Assembly (NCBI GenBank): GCA_027946555.1
Contig: JAPEVC010000154.1
Span: 1 to 64,000, forward strand
Origin: Gnomoniopsis sp. IMI 355080
Lineage: Eukaryota > Ascomycota > Sordariomycetes > Diaporthales > Gnomoniaceae
Reading direction: 5' to 3'
Length of the DNA stretch: 64,000 nt
Part shown: positions 1 through 10,927 of the stretch, one piece after another
How positions within the stretch are numbered: position 1 is the first letter of the stretch
Layout of the letters: every line of letters begins with the position of its first letter
The notes under the pieces: model-generated
Seen by the model: only the letters and a program-made list of their open reading frames with translations
Databases searched by the model: none
What the model was told of the DNA's origin: nothing
Translations under genes and position numbers: made by a program

Positions 1-1026
1 ATCTTGCGTTGACCGTGTTGACCGCGGTCGATGGATCGATTGGATGCATTCAGAAAAGACATGTGAAAGACGGTTGTCAGCTGAAGCTGAGGGCAGGGTC
101 TGGTGTTACATCTGTGACGTCTATTGAGGCTGCAAATCTTGGGTGTGGGAAAAAGGAGCAGGTGAAGCGACGCTCAAGTGTTGCCAGAAACGCTCATTCA
201 GCACGGACTCGGTGAACCTTGGTAGCTACTAGCGCTGGTAACCTTGATACCTAAGCTTGATTATTAAGGTTTCGCAGACCTTTGGTGTCTTTTTTTTTTG
301 TCCTTTTCGGAGCCAGGATGCGCATCAATGGTCCCTGTTCGTCCCATGTGTCGCGTTAAAACTTAGTGTGTCATGTTCCAAGCTTCATCGTCAGACTTGG
401 CGCTCTCTCGTTGGTTTCACCGCGCTTCGTATAGTATGGAAGCACAACCTGAACGTCAGGTGGTTATGGACATTTCTCAATCTAATTTCCCTCATGGGCC
501 TGTCACAGCACAAGCTGACAATTCTCTCGACAGCAAAATTAAACAACTATGTACTGTACCAGGGGGTTTCGTCTACATGCCACAAAACCACCGAAACCTT
601 GGTCCTTGGTACTTGAGATTATACCCACACTCTATGCGGCAAGTCTTCGTCGCTCATCCTAACCAGCGTCTCGGCCTCTGTAATCTCGTTCCATCCAGCC
701 TTTCTTTCTGACTATTTTTGGTTATCTGTGCAGATCGGGGATCAGATTGAAGACGGGTGATCTACGGGCAGGAAACACGGCTTTGCGGCCACTGGTGGTC
801 AAAGTGTTTCAAGAGGAAACGATGCTTCAAGCTTGTCACACGTACACACTCAATCGTCTAAAGTTTCTCGCATTAGAACAAATTGCAAATCATTCCACAA
901 CAAGCCATGAATGGATAATCTTCTGCTGGACGCAACCTCCATACATTGCTACGGCAGAAGCTCGTGATAGGGCATGTCCTACTTCAGTCCACCAGACCGG
1001 CGCAGAGTAGCAGAAGAATAGCCAGT
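1..1026. other. 5' flanking stretch, no supported gene
   Basis: Open frames of 60-120 codons occur on the plus strand, but they overlap each other in different frames, show no domain or splice-linked continuation, and are broken up by T- and C-rich stretches. The last few hundred bases probably form the promoter and 5' leader of the gene starting at 1027. Confidence 0.5.
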
Positions 1027-2490
1027 ATGCTGACGAGAGAGAGACGGCGCCACCGGTTGACGCTGCTCCTCGGCAGCGTCGCCGTCTTCCTCATACTGTG
1101 CTTCCGAATCGCCGGCCCTGCCACATTGCAGACCCTTTCCAACGTCCGTCTCGACTGGGCCTCACATACAAGCTCACAACAGCAACAACAACAGCAACAC
1201 CACGGCAGCTCGACACCCCAGATTGCCATCACAGATGCCCCCGTTATACGCCCGCCAGTGGCCGAAAGCGCCTTCATCGGCCCCAACGGCGAGATCGTCG
1301 GCTTCGCCCCGCCAACCACCCTCCGCCCGGGCGGCGGCCACCCACTGCATACCGAACTGCAATCCGTCACGACCCAAGACCGCAAGTTTTTCCGCATCAA
1401 ATTCGGATCCGAAGAGACCTTCAACCCCAACATTCTTCCGCACCCCCATCGCGACTCCACCTGGATCATCGTGGCCCAGCGTGCCGGCATCGTCCAGCCC
1501 TCGGTCGAGCTGGTCTGCAACGCCAAGTTCATCAACGACACGCTCATGTGCATCGACGCCGACGGCAGCGGCTTTGGCGAGCCCAAGCCGCTGCCCATCG
1601 AGCCCACCACCGCCGTCGCTGACGCCAGCAAGTGCCCGCCCGAGCTGGCCTTTGTCACAATCAGCTTTGGCCCGCGCGACGCACGCGTTCTGTACGGTCC
1701 ACGCAGCCCGTTTGTCGTGTACGGCAGCAACAGCCAGTTTACGTGCTTTGGGCAGTGGATCCAGGACTTTCGCGGGCTGGTGCCCGACTGGGCGACGGAC
1801 GTGGGCGGTGCGCCGCCGGCCGGAGAGGCCTTTACGAACCGCGCGGGCACGGAGCTGCAGCGGCAGCCGCCGTACGGTGTCATGGAGAAGAATTGGTTTC
1901 TCTTTTGGGACGCCAAGGGCGAACCGTACGTGCATTTCGATATCACGCCGAGCCGGTCGTTTGCGAAACTGAACGCGGACGGGAGCGTGGGGTTGGATCT
2001 TGCGCTGAACAGTGCAAAGACGGATGTCAAGTGTCTGGCGCGGTATCTGCCTCGACTGATTGGGGCTACGCTCGAGTCTGTCCACCAGGCGACCAACTCG
2101 CTTTCTGTCACGCTGTGCAGACGGGCGGATCCCGAGTGCGAACCAACCGAGGAGAACACCTTTGTGTTCATCATCTACCAGCACAAGACTTACTATGAGT
2201 TTCACGCCACGTACCACCCCTACGTTATGGTGTTTAGGCAGAGTGCGCCATTTGAGGTGTGGGCCGTAAGCACGCGGCCATTGTGGATCTCGGGGAGGAG
2301 TCTGATGCCAAATGGCGATACCGAGATGTTTTATATCACATCTATGAGCTGGCGAGAGAAGGGGCAGAAGTATCACGGGTATGTGGACGATGTGCTCTTC
2401 CTGGCTTTTGGGATTGAAGACAAAAGTTCGGCTGGCATGGATGTCTTGGCCGGAGATCTTCTTGCGAATTTGGGTCTTTGTGAAGACTAG
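1027..2490 (+). CDS. Type II membrane protein, conserved fungal family, possibly carbohydrate-active
   Basis: Single-exon gene of 487 residues. I chose the ATG at 1027 because it gives a basic N-terminus (MLTRERRRHR) directly followed by one hydrophobic segment (about residues 11-31), the signature of a signal-anchored Golgi or ER protein; the open frame itself runs further upstream. A short stem follows with a polyglutamine run (CAA/CAG repeat near 1180-1200). The lumenal part has aromatic-rich blocks such as VVYGSNSQFTCFGQWIQDFR and YHGYVDDVLFLAFGIED, recalling secretory-pathway glycan-processing proteins. I recognise it as a family widespread in filamentous ascomycetes but do not know a tested function, and a glycosyltransferase or beta-propeller hydrolase role is only a guess. 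Codon use is GC-rich, and both antisense strands are open across it, which is a composition effect. Confidence 0.8.
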   Translation: MLTRERRRHRLTLLLGSVAVFLILCFRIAGPATLQTLSNVRLDWASHTSSQQQQQQQHHGSSTPQIAITDAPVIRPPVAESAFIGPNGEIVGFAPPTTLRPGGGHPLHTELQSVTTQDRKFFRIKFGSEETFNPNILPHPHRDSTWIIVAQRAGIVQPSVELVCNAKFINDTLMCIDADGSGFGEPKPLPIEPTTAVADASKCPPELAFVTISFGPRDARVLYGPRSPFVVYGSNSQFTCFGQWIQDFRGLVPDWATDVGGAPPAGEAFTNRAGTELQRQPPYGVMEKNWFLFWDAKGEPYVHFDITPSRSFAKLNADGSVGLDLALNSAKTDVKCLARYLPRLIGATLESVHQATNSLSVTLCRRADPECEPTEENTFVFIIYQHKTYYEFHATYHPYVMVFRQSAPFEVWAVSTRPLWISGRSLMPNGDTEMFYITSMSWREKGQKYHGYVDDVLFLAFGIEDKSSAGMDVLAGDLLANLGLCED

Positions 2491-2804
2491 GCATTGAAAA
2501 CCTAGATATATTGCATAAATCAGTTGCATTGCGAGGCATAGGAAAGAATCAATTTTTGAAATCAAAACAACATCATTGGCATGCCAACAACGGTAGCAAA
2601 GAATGTTCATGTCACTAGACATCCCCTTGTTTGCTAAGAGTTATGATGCTCGTGGCGACGAAGTTTATGATTCAGGATGAAAAGCAATTTGTGCCACTGG
2701 GTGAACAAGTATCGGCAGACACAACAATTGTGCTGAGCTGTTGGCCCATTCCCTGCTGATTGGGTGACAAGGCAGTTCCCTTTCCTTGAACAAGAGGAAA
2801 ATGA

Positions 2805-4002
2805 TTATTGCCCCTGCTCGAGGAGCCATTTGTTTGAGATGACCTTGAACGAAAAGACGTCTCGCATGCTCTTGAACACGAGTCCTTCTCGTGTTTGGCC
2901 GTAAACGCCCACGCCCTCGGCCTTGACCCATCATCCAAGCTCCTCGCAAAGTCTCTGAGCCTCACATAACCAATCACTGGCACATGCGGTAACCCCATCT
3001 TCTCACAGATCGTTACCACTTCCCCTGGCTTGACGTACGCTTGCCGGTCGATATCGAAGATTTGGAATACGATGAACTCGTGGGCTGCATTCTTGGCAAA
3101 TCTCAAGCTGTTGTCCTTGACTGTGGGACCGATCAGCTCGCCCTGGACGGCTACATTGCTGATGCCTATTTCGCGCAGCTTCTCTGGGAGACCAATACGT
3201 TTGGCGGCTTGCCAGTAGGCATCATCGCCTCGCTCGTCAAGATCTTGGCCAGCGCTGGCGACTCCCAGGCGGGAAGTAGGGGTTTCTTGTGTCGAGCCTA
3301 TGGGAAGGTCGGGTAGTGATTGGTACCACTTGGAGTCTTTAATGACGCAATAAACCGTCATTGATACCCCGTCGAGCTTCTCGGTGACTTGGAAAACGGT
3401 GTCGAGGTGCTTGGCTGTGAAAATGGAGGAATCATTCTGCACTCGCTCACACGCAGGTCGGGGAAAGAATTGAGGGACTTGACCAAGAATCTTTCCTCGT
3501 ACCTCGAAGGGTATTTCCCACTTCCTGACTCCAAGGATTCCCTCGAAAGACATGTCATTTGCAATTTCGCTCGCCTTCTCGCTTCCATGCTCTTTGTCTA
3601 GCTCATCCATCACGTTCTTGACCTCTGGCCAAGCGTCAATGTGTCTGGTATGTGTCAACAATAATTCACGTAGGACAGCAAGGAAGATTGTGGCACTTAC
3701 AGGACAAACCCTTGGGATAGTTGTTTGCCAAACATCTGAGAGCGGACGTGAAAGCCCTTCGTTCCCTGGAATTCAGTCATGTCGCGAGAGTATTCCCAGC
3801 TAAATCTTCCATTGATCGCAGGGATGAAGCTGTCGATTTCGAAAAAAAGGACCAGCTGGCCGCAGATGAATGCGCTGTGGAAGACGACAATGCTCCAGCC
3901 GCCGTCGATTGTCACGACGTCGTGCCCTTTGTAACGAGCACATTTCAGGCGTCGGACTTCGGTAATTGTACGAAGAGTAACCAGCTTCCTCTCGATCTTC
4001 AT
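2805..4002 (-). CDS. RNA ligase, DRB0094 (Rnl5-like) family, 3' end ambiguous
   Basis: Predicted ATP-dependent RNA ligase that would seal nicked RNA through a lysyl-AMP intermediate. Exon 1 is 4002-3701 and encodes the N-terminal OB-like domain that precedes the catalytic domain in the Deinococcus DRB0094 type. The intron is 3700-3645. Exon 2 carries nucleotidyltransferase motif I (TEKLDGVSMTVY, Lys predicted to be adenylylated) and the QGELIGPTV block. Motifs IV (REGLVFK) and V (FSFKVIS) are present near 2880-2830, but in another frame, ending at the TAA at 2805. Two explanations fit: one base lost around 2920-2935, or a 44-nt intron 2965-2922 (GTGAGG...TCAAG) that restores the frame and gives 365 residues. 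Unspliced, the first frame runs on to 2672 and loses motifs IV and V. Family assignment is firm; whether the gene is intact is not. Confidence 0.75.
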
Positions 4003-4918
4003 GATTAGTGGTAGTAACGATCACCCGTAGATACTTTGATGACGCAAACACATAGAGTTTGTACGAGTTGATTTAGTGGGGCTTTCAAAGATGAGAAACG
4101 AAGGTGGGTTCCAGATTGAGTGCAGGAGCAGTCGCTTGACTGATATTCCGGGAACGATTCTATATCAAATCAGTCCTAGTGAGTCGTGACTGCGAGATGA
4201 TCGGGAAGGCGGGGTCGAGACTGGGAAAGGAAACTGCGCCTCATATGTTGAGCTTCCTCCTATTTTAGCGTAGAATAGTTGGCAATGGCACCTCCTGGGT
4301 GACCACTACAAGGTACAAGCTACACAGACACAAAAGGTACGAGGCTGAGAATACAGTCTTTGACAGATTACTCTCAATGGTTGAAGCCCGTTTTTCTAGA
4401 GTATTAGACTACAAGGTAGGGGAAATACAATTATCCAAAATTTTACAGCGTCAAGAATGTAAGACGATGAAAATGCTATGCGTCGAGTGTGCTCAAGCCA
4501 GACTTCCAAGGCTGTCATTGTCAGCCTTGCGGATTAGCGGACGTTAAAATCGGCATGGATGTCGGGGGTCTTCTTCAGCCCTCGGCTTTCTCCGCCGGCC
4601 TCCACTCCGGCAAACGTCCGGCGACCTCCTAGAGTTCTCTACTTGACTCCACAACTACGAGATATGAAGTCATCGCTTATCATTATTAATCCACCAAATC
4701 ATTCAGTCTACATACCAGAAGTTTCTTTGTAGGAGATAAGGCGTCTCCGGAATTTGCTGCACTTCCACCCTCCCCAACTTTTATACTGGAACGTGCATTC
4801 TAATAACCCGAGCTTCCAAGCGTCTATCAAGCACGGACTTGTGCCTCATTATCATAGCCTCAGCATCAACTCAGCAGACTTGGCTGCATTTCATACAAGA
4901 AGCAGTTCAAGTACGAAG
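4003..4918. other. Intergenic, promoter side of RNA ligase and oxidoreductase genes
   Basis: The two flanking genes are divergent, so this holds both promoters. Around 4535-4625 lies a CGG/CCG-rich patch with short inverted elements (CGGACGTT near 4537 and AACGTCCGG near 4612) of the kind bound by Zn2Cys6 regulators. That is a composition-level suggestion only. I see no gene. Confidence 0.4.
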
Positions 4919-6112
4919 ATGGCTGAAGAAAATCGTCGGTGGCAGACGCGGCAGGATGGTCTAGACAAGGTCTTCCAATCCTCCGGGCCGAAGCCAACTC
5001 CAGGCGACGGCGAGGTGCTCGTGCGTGTCAAAGCGGTGTCACTGAATTATCGCGACACTGAAGGTGAGTGCCTGCATTTTTTTTAAAAAAAAATTCCCTG
5101 TATGCGCGACCACTTGCTGACTTGCGAGCAGTGGCGATGGGCCTTTACAACCACCACAAGTCTATGAAGGGCGGCTCGACCGAATCACTTGTCATATGTT
5201 CCGATATGAGCGGCGAAATCACCGCCGTAGGTAATGGAGTGTCCTCTTGGAAGATTGGCGATCGTGTCATGGGAACATTCAATCAAACGCACTTGACAGG
5301 TCAGATCAAGGAGCACCATATGGCCTTTGGGGTGGGCTTGCCGCAGGAGGGCGTGCTCCAAGACTACCGTGTATTTCCGGAGACGGGCCTCGTCCGAGTT
5401 CCGGATTATCTCAGCGATGATCAAGCTAGTTGTCTCCCGATTGCGGCCTTGACGGCTTGGATGGCTATCAACTGGACCCGACCGCTTGGGCAATGCGGCG
5501 GAAAGGGCGAGGTTGTTCTGGTCCAAGGTACTGGAGGCGTAAGTATCAGTGGGCTGCAAATCGCCAAAGCTAGTGGAGCAACGAGTGAGTGGTCCTAAGA
5601 TTGATTCATCAGTATTCGGACTAACAACTCCCACAGCAATCGTGACTTCGTCCTCGGATGAGAAACTTGTACGGGCGAAAGAGTTAGGCGCTGATCATGT
5701 CATCAATTACCGTACCAATCCTGACTGGGAAAAGAAAGTCATGGAGATCACGGAGGGGAACGGTGTCGACATAATCTTCGAAGTCGGCGGAGCGAGAACC
5801 CTTCGTAAGTCCTTTGACTCTGTCGCGTTCGGCGGAGTGATCAACAGCATTGGCTATGTCACGGGCAAGCAGGACGATCCTTCTGGCGACCTCACCAACA
5901 TCAACGTTCTTGCGCTCCGAAGAACGGTGACCCTGAAGGGCATAATTAATGGGCCCCGGGATAGATTTGAGGAGATGTGTCAATTCTATGCGGAGCATCA
6001 CGTCAAGCCGGTGGTCGATCGCGTGTTCAGCTTTTACCAGGCCAAGGAGGCATTGAAGTATTTGTTCGAGGGATCACACTTTGGCAAGGTCGTCATTCGG
6101 GTTGCCCCATGA
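4919..6112 (+). CDS. Zinc-independent MDR (quinone reductase-like) oxidoreductase
   Basis: NAD(P)H-dependent medium-chain dehydrogenase/reductase, cytosolic by lack of a signal. Exons 4919-5063, 5132-5584 and 5637-6112 join in frame to give 357 residues, a normal length. The N-terminal GroES-like domain is seen in VLVRVKAVSLNYRDT, and the Rossmann-fold part shows VLVQGTGGVSISGLQIAKAS followed by an acidic/Ser loop at TIVTSSSDEK. The cysteine/histidine set that binds structural and catalytic zinc in classical alcohol dehydrogenases is not apparent, so this belongs to the zinc-type-ADH-like/quinone oxidoreductase branch. The physiological substrate cannot be read from sequence. The start was chosen at the first ATG followed by conserved sequence; an upstream in-frame extension to 4754 lacks family resemblance. 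Confidence 0.9.
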
Positions 6113-6619
6113 GAATTTAGGTAGACCCAAACACTTTGATTCTTATCTTCTCGGTGAGTTGGAGTATCGATATAGACTGTATTGACGAGAAGCAAGAACC
6201 TCTCCGGCCCTGATCTGATCAATTGTTGACTCCATGTACGCCTGCATGAACCCATGGCCTCAGAACCACTACATAATTGGGACTCGATTATATTGAATGT
6301 TTTCTTTCCTAGACAAGTAAACCAAGACGAATCCTATCTACAAAGGCGCGAGTCCTGCGCCGGGGCCAGCCTGGGGGTCAAGCTGAAGCAGAGAAGAGCG
6401 AAGACAAATGTCTCGTTGATCAACCTCATGAGTGCAACAGATGCATTCTAACACTGGTGGGCTATCATATGTTCATAGAACGTGTCCATGATCCGACCTC
6501 TTCGATGTTTCAACAGACCACTCTACTCGAAAAAGTCACTACCTAGATACCCTACATAGGTAGTGGAAACGCCGGGGGCCGACAATGGTTGTTGAGGCGG
6601 ACAACGACATATTTTTCAG
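6113..6619. other. Intergenic, convergent gene ends
   Basis: Lies between the 3' ends of two convergent genes. It contains the near-palindromic pair CCTAGATACCCTACATAGGTAG around 6542-6563, related to the dispersed CCTAGGTA-type motif seen elsewhere in the window. No gene is visible. Confidence 0.4.
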
Positions 6620-9600
6620 CTATGCTTGTCGGTCCCTTAGCAGTCCCGGTATGGTAGGCAGATTAGGTTTGTGCTGGTAAGAGTGATGGAAATGAGCCTG
6701 GAACAAAAAGCCGTCCAGCAGACTCCGGTCTATGCCAACACTTGTGGCAATGGCTGTTTCGGTGACCTCTTGCGAGTTGCCCGTCTCTTGTGCCTTTTGT
6801 CTCTCCTCCATAAGGAGAGGCTGTAGACATTGTTGTCCCGTTTTGCTTTTGAAATGGTCGGCCAACTTGTCTGCCCGCCCAAATGCCAAGTTGCATCCCC
6901 AATTTGCTCCAGTTTTCAGCGTACCAAAGCATTTGAAGCTTTTATCGCCAGTGTGGTTGTTCTCATGGCGATTCTTGTCATATTGCCGCCCAAATTCCAT
7001 TCCGCACACTGAGCAGGAGAAGGGCTTCTCATTCGCGTGACTGCGCAGGTGTGCCGCAAGATTGTGACCGCGTGTGAAAGTTTTCAGGCATTCTGGACAC
7101 TGATGCTTGCTCGAGCCAGCTTCGATCTTTCGAATCTTGCGTGGTGGCTGCGGGAAATTCAGGTCGCTATCCATATCAATTCCGTGGACCTCAAGCAGAT
7201 GGTTCGTCAAAGCATCCTTGCTCTCAAAGCCGAGGGAGGAGAAGTTACATGCAGTATCTATGCAGACAAACGGCTTCTCGTGACGATTCGAATGCTGGTC
7301 GCGCTGTGCTCTGGTCTGAAATCCATGGTGAAAATAAAAGCACCCTAGGTGTCGACATTTGTACCATCGTGTCCCATAATGTAGCTGAAGAGCCAGGTTC
7401 TCATTGTCGCTGAGCCGAGAGAAACTCTCAAGCATGTCTCGAAAGCGGCGCACCAAAACCAAAAGATCCAGAATCTCGTCGTCCATTGAAGTTTGTCCGT
7501 GCATGGTAAGTAGTCTACGAGACCAGACCATAGCCTGAGAAAGCTTGTCGTAGAAACTGAAAGATTTCATCACTCGGAGCTCATCGCTCGTTGTCTTCGG
7601 TACACGAAGGTTGGTTTGGGGTTCACAGTAATGTCCTTCCAAAAAGACGTCCAGCGCCTCCCCAACGTCTTCAAGCTGCTTTCTTTTGGGATTGGAGAGA
7701 AGGACTTCTTGAAGATGGAGTACCCAGCACACGACTGCGTATTCCAAGTATCCAAAGAAACCATTCAACACCGACTGCCTCATCTGATCGTCGTCTGCCT
7801 CGCGATCGTTTTGAGGTAGATTGAGATACCCCAAAGTTCGACAGGTGATTTGGCTGTGGACGTCGCACGGGACTACTTGGCGGGTTCTTATGAGATATCT
7901 TGCGGACTTTTTAGCCTTCTGATCCATGACGGACGCAAAAAGTTGACTCACTCTTTCGCTGTAGGGTGTACGAAGCTCATCGTCCGGTCTTGGTGATACT
8001 CAACCAAAGAATCACAAAGTTCCTTGGGGCTTTCGCATTGTCTCCTTCGTCCACAATCCATTTCATTGTTTTCCATGCCATCTATGTCGATACAGACCGC
8101 TGCTTGAAACTCATACCATTTCATGGGACGTTTAGAGCATGTAAGCCATTCTAAAAGTCTCTTTGCGTCGGCTTGTCTAGCAGATGTTCTTTTGTTGAGG
8201 ATGCGTACAACAATGCGGTTGTATCTGAGTGACTTTGGTTAGATATGGAACATAATTGCAACGTACTGCTCCTTTGAATTGTGGAGACCAATGTGGGAAA
8301 GCGTACGCTTCATCTAAACCAGCTGGGAAGTTTTCCAATTCAGCCAACAGATTGTCCATTGACGTCTGTTCGTGAAGATTTTCCATGACGAGCTTAGCAA
8401 ATAGAAACATTCCTACAGAATATATTAGCCTAGGTTACCAACTTAGGTATGTTTGTATAAAATGTTGGTATTTGAGCCTTATGTGGACGGACTCCCGAGC
8501 CTTTACCTTGTGCTTTCGCGGTGACGATTTTGACAATGTCATATCCGGTGCCTTGTAGAGATCCAATCTCCTGCTCAATCTTCCCCTTCCATATCTCACA
8601 AAAGTTTTCGATGTCATTCTTGATATCAGTTGGGCGAATGTTGATTGAAGGGATATCTCTCAAGTCTTTCCTGGCTGCACCATCGTCTTGGCAGACGAAA
8701 AGACAACGTATTGCTGCCATGTCAGTGGGGGGGAGAGACTCGACAACATCTCTCATAAAGGAAGTGATGTCCTTTCGCTCTTTCCTGTCACACTCATCAA
8801 GCCCGTCGAGGATTAAACACGTCCTTTTGGAGCAATTGAGCGCCACGTCAAGTAATTCCCGAGCCAGACCTTTGGTGCGCAGTGAAGGCTCACCGGACAT
8901 CGATGCTTTCTCGTAGAAGTGCTGCAGTAGTTCCTGGTTCTGGACGAGAAGTTGGGACAGCAGCCCTTTAGCTACCGCCAAAAAACTGTCTCGGTCGGCA
9001 GTCTGGTGTTTGCAGTAGAAAAAGGCTACCGACGTATCTCGCTTCGAGGGAACAGGTGTCGGCTTTTGCAGCTGACGGACTTCGTCGACTATACGCGACA
9101 CTAGAACAGTTTTGCCTACAGTGTTATATCAGCACTGCATCTAGACCAATTCTACCTAGGTAGGTAGGCAAGCTTGGGCGACAACCCACCGGCTCCCGGC
9201 TTTCCTGTTATCCAGAGCAGTGGATTATCGCAGTAAATGGGATCGATCCACTTCCTAAAAACAGAGCTCGTCACTAACCACGAGCCCGCACTGGGACAAA
9301 TTCTAGCCTCGCGATGCTCTTCCTGTATGGCTTGTATATTTGGCGCACCAATCCATTGGGTGACGTAGATCCGGCGTCGGTCAAATTCGGCTTGCCGTTG
9401 GTTAGCAAATTCGTCAGTCGCGGTTTTATGGATCCGTCGCACTTCCTCGAATTCGGCCAAGGATGCTTCAGTCTTGATCAAGTTTGAATTTCGTTGCATC
9501 CTACCCTTAATCAGATCGATCTTGGTTCTGAAACCCCTCCAGGCAGCTTGGAATAGTTGTTTCCACGCTATAAGATCTCAGTGAGTACGGGGAAGGTTCA

Positions 9601-10265
9601 CTAATTATAAGAAAATGCTGTTGACTATCTGGACTTACCCTTATTGCGGAAGTATGCCATGGCTTCGCGATGAAAGTCGAGTATGTCCTGGTAAATCCAG
9701 CTCAGAACCGTCTTCATATAAGGCCTATGGGTATAAAGTTCCTGAAACGCGCCCAGGAATGGTAACTCCTCCCAAATGGTCTGATACGCGTCGAGCAAAC
9801 AGTCCATTGCCTCGCTGTAGTTCGAAGCAACCTGGAAAGACATTTCAGCTTATATTGCAAAAGATTGTCCCCCTTTGAGAGCACCTACCATTAACAGCCA
9901 TTTCATCGGGCCCTGATATAAAATCAATCATCAAGTCTCGAATGAAAATTTGCGGTTAGGGCTTTTCTTGGGGGGGGGGGGTTGAGTACCCAAATGAAAG
10001 CCAGAGTTTCTGACGTATTGACGAAGACTTCTACGACGGTACCATATTGCTCCATGGTTCGAAGAAAAGGTTCCAATCTCCTCATGTGCCGCATCCTTCT
10101 TTTAGCCTCCTGTTCCTTCTGAATCATCTTTATCGTGGCTCGCAGGCCATCTAAAGTTGAAAACTTGAAATCGTCAAGCTCCCGGGAGCTCAGATGTGCT
10201 TTGAACTCGTCGAGAATGATCTCAAACTCGCACCGAGTGCTCAGGAATGCTTGGGAAGTAGCCAT
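6620..10265 (-). CDS. NLR-like STAND protein: DUF7708 - NACHT - C2H2 zinc fingers
   Basis: Eight exons (10265-9990, 9912-9889, 9831-9639, 9567-9190, 9115-8507, 8412-8307, 8224-7952, 7898-6620) join in one frame to give 1045 residues. The N-terminal third matches DUF7708 (FIWGPMKWLLM near residues 90-100, then VASNYSEAMDCLLDAY). The NACHT NTPase follows, with Walker A GKPGAGKT at about 286-293 and Walker B LILDGLDECD at about 391-400, then a winged-helix-like stretch (LDEAYNRIVVRILNKR, SFVHPTAKEYLIRT). The C-terminus carries about five C2H2 or variant fingers between roughly 800 and 975; two are canonical (HQCPECLKTFTRGHNLAAHLRSH-type). STAND proteins are signal-triggered switches, and fungal members include incompatibility and defence proteins. 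Here zinc fingers replace the usual ankyrin, TPR or WD repeats. The gene looks intact. It is divergent from a SNF2 gene across 662 bp. Confidence 0.88.
9889..9912 (-). other. 24-nt micro-exon of the NLR-like gene
   Basis: Flanked by TATATCAG and GTAGGT, in phase 0, and encodes GPMKWLLM, completing the conserved DUF7708 block FIWGP. The family motif on both sides makes the exon call convincing despite its size. Confidence 0.8.
9970..9981. repeat. G12 homopolymer in intron 1 of the NLR-like gene
   Basis: A run of twelve G on the plus strand (C on the coding strand) begins eight bases inside intron 1 of the NLR-like gene, right beside the 5' splice site. Such tracts vary in length between strains and are prone to sequencing error. 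Confidence 0.9.
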
Positions 10266-10927
10266 GCTTGATTACATTGGTAGTCTTAAAAACTGTTGAC
10301 ACGACTTCAAGCGTACGTGCGATCCGGGATGCGTGGTTTGTGCTGTTGTAATGCTCAAGTAGTCAAGTTACTGATATACAGCCTGCGATTAGTGAAGGCT
10401 GTGAAGACCTTCAAGATTCCTGTTGTTTAGCCTAATACAGGACCTCTGATTGTTCGGAAGCCATTCACACTGCTGTGGCTAATCCGCAAGAGTGGGACGT
10501 GTACGGTGGAGATGGACTCGAAAGCGGCGGTTTAATCGTCTACTTCACATCACATCAGAGGTTACCTGAAATTGAAAGCGTAACATGATGACGGGGCTCA
10601 GCTCGGCTGTGCGTCTCAGCATCAGGCAGCAATGCAGCGCCTTACCAATCACCAGTCAGGCTCCGTGAGCAGCTGCGGCGCCAACTGCATGCAAATTCTG
10701 CAGCGCAAGGGGTCGCCCTACACAGCCTACTTTTCAAATCTTCAGTTGGGCTGTCTTTGTGTTGCACGGCGTCGAATTATTCTGCCCTGGAGACATCAGC
10801 TATTTGATCTTACGCCTGTGAATGATTTTCCTCGAAAATCGGAATGGTTTAGCTGTCGAAGGCACAAACCAGCGACACGTTTGAAAGACTCTTCAAAAGT
10901 CTCTATCTCACCTAAATTCGGGTCGGA
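10266..10927. promoter_or_regulatory. Shared divergent promoter region, NLR-like / SNF2 genes
   Basis: 662 bp between two start codons pointing away from each other. It holds TAGCCTAATACAG at 10428-10440, which matches 11 of 13 positions of the inverted-repeat arm found 3' of the SNF2 gene at 14778. An open frame beginning at 10632 overlaps the SNF2 start in a different frame and looks like leader sequence. No core promoter element can be assigned with certainty. Confidence 0.45.

Noticed and set aside
984..2622. Long minus-strand open frames (396 and 482 codons)
   Set aside because: Antisense to the membrane protein gene at 1027-2490. They arise from GC-biased codon use, translate to Arg/Gly/Leu-rich low-information sequence and contradict each other's frames.
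6620..7951. Stand-alone C2H2 transcription factor
   Set aside because: The frame begins with GTG inside an intron (7951-7899). Splicing joins it seamlessly to the upstream NACHT exons (HPTAKE|YLIRT), so it is the C-terminus of one protein.
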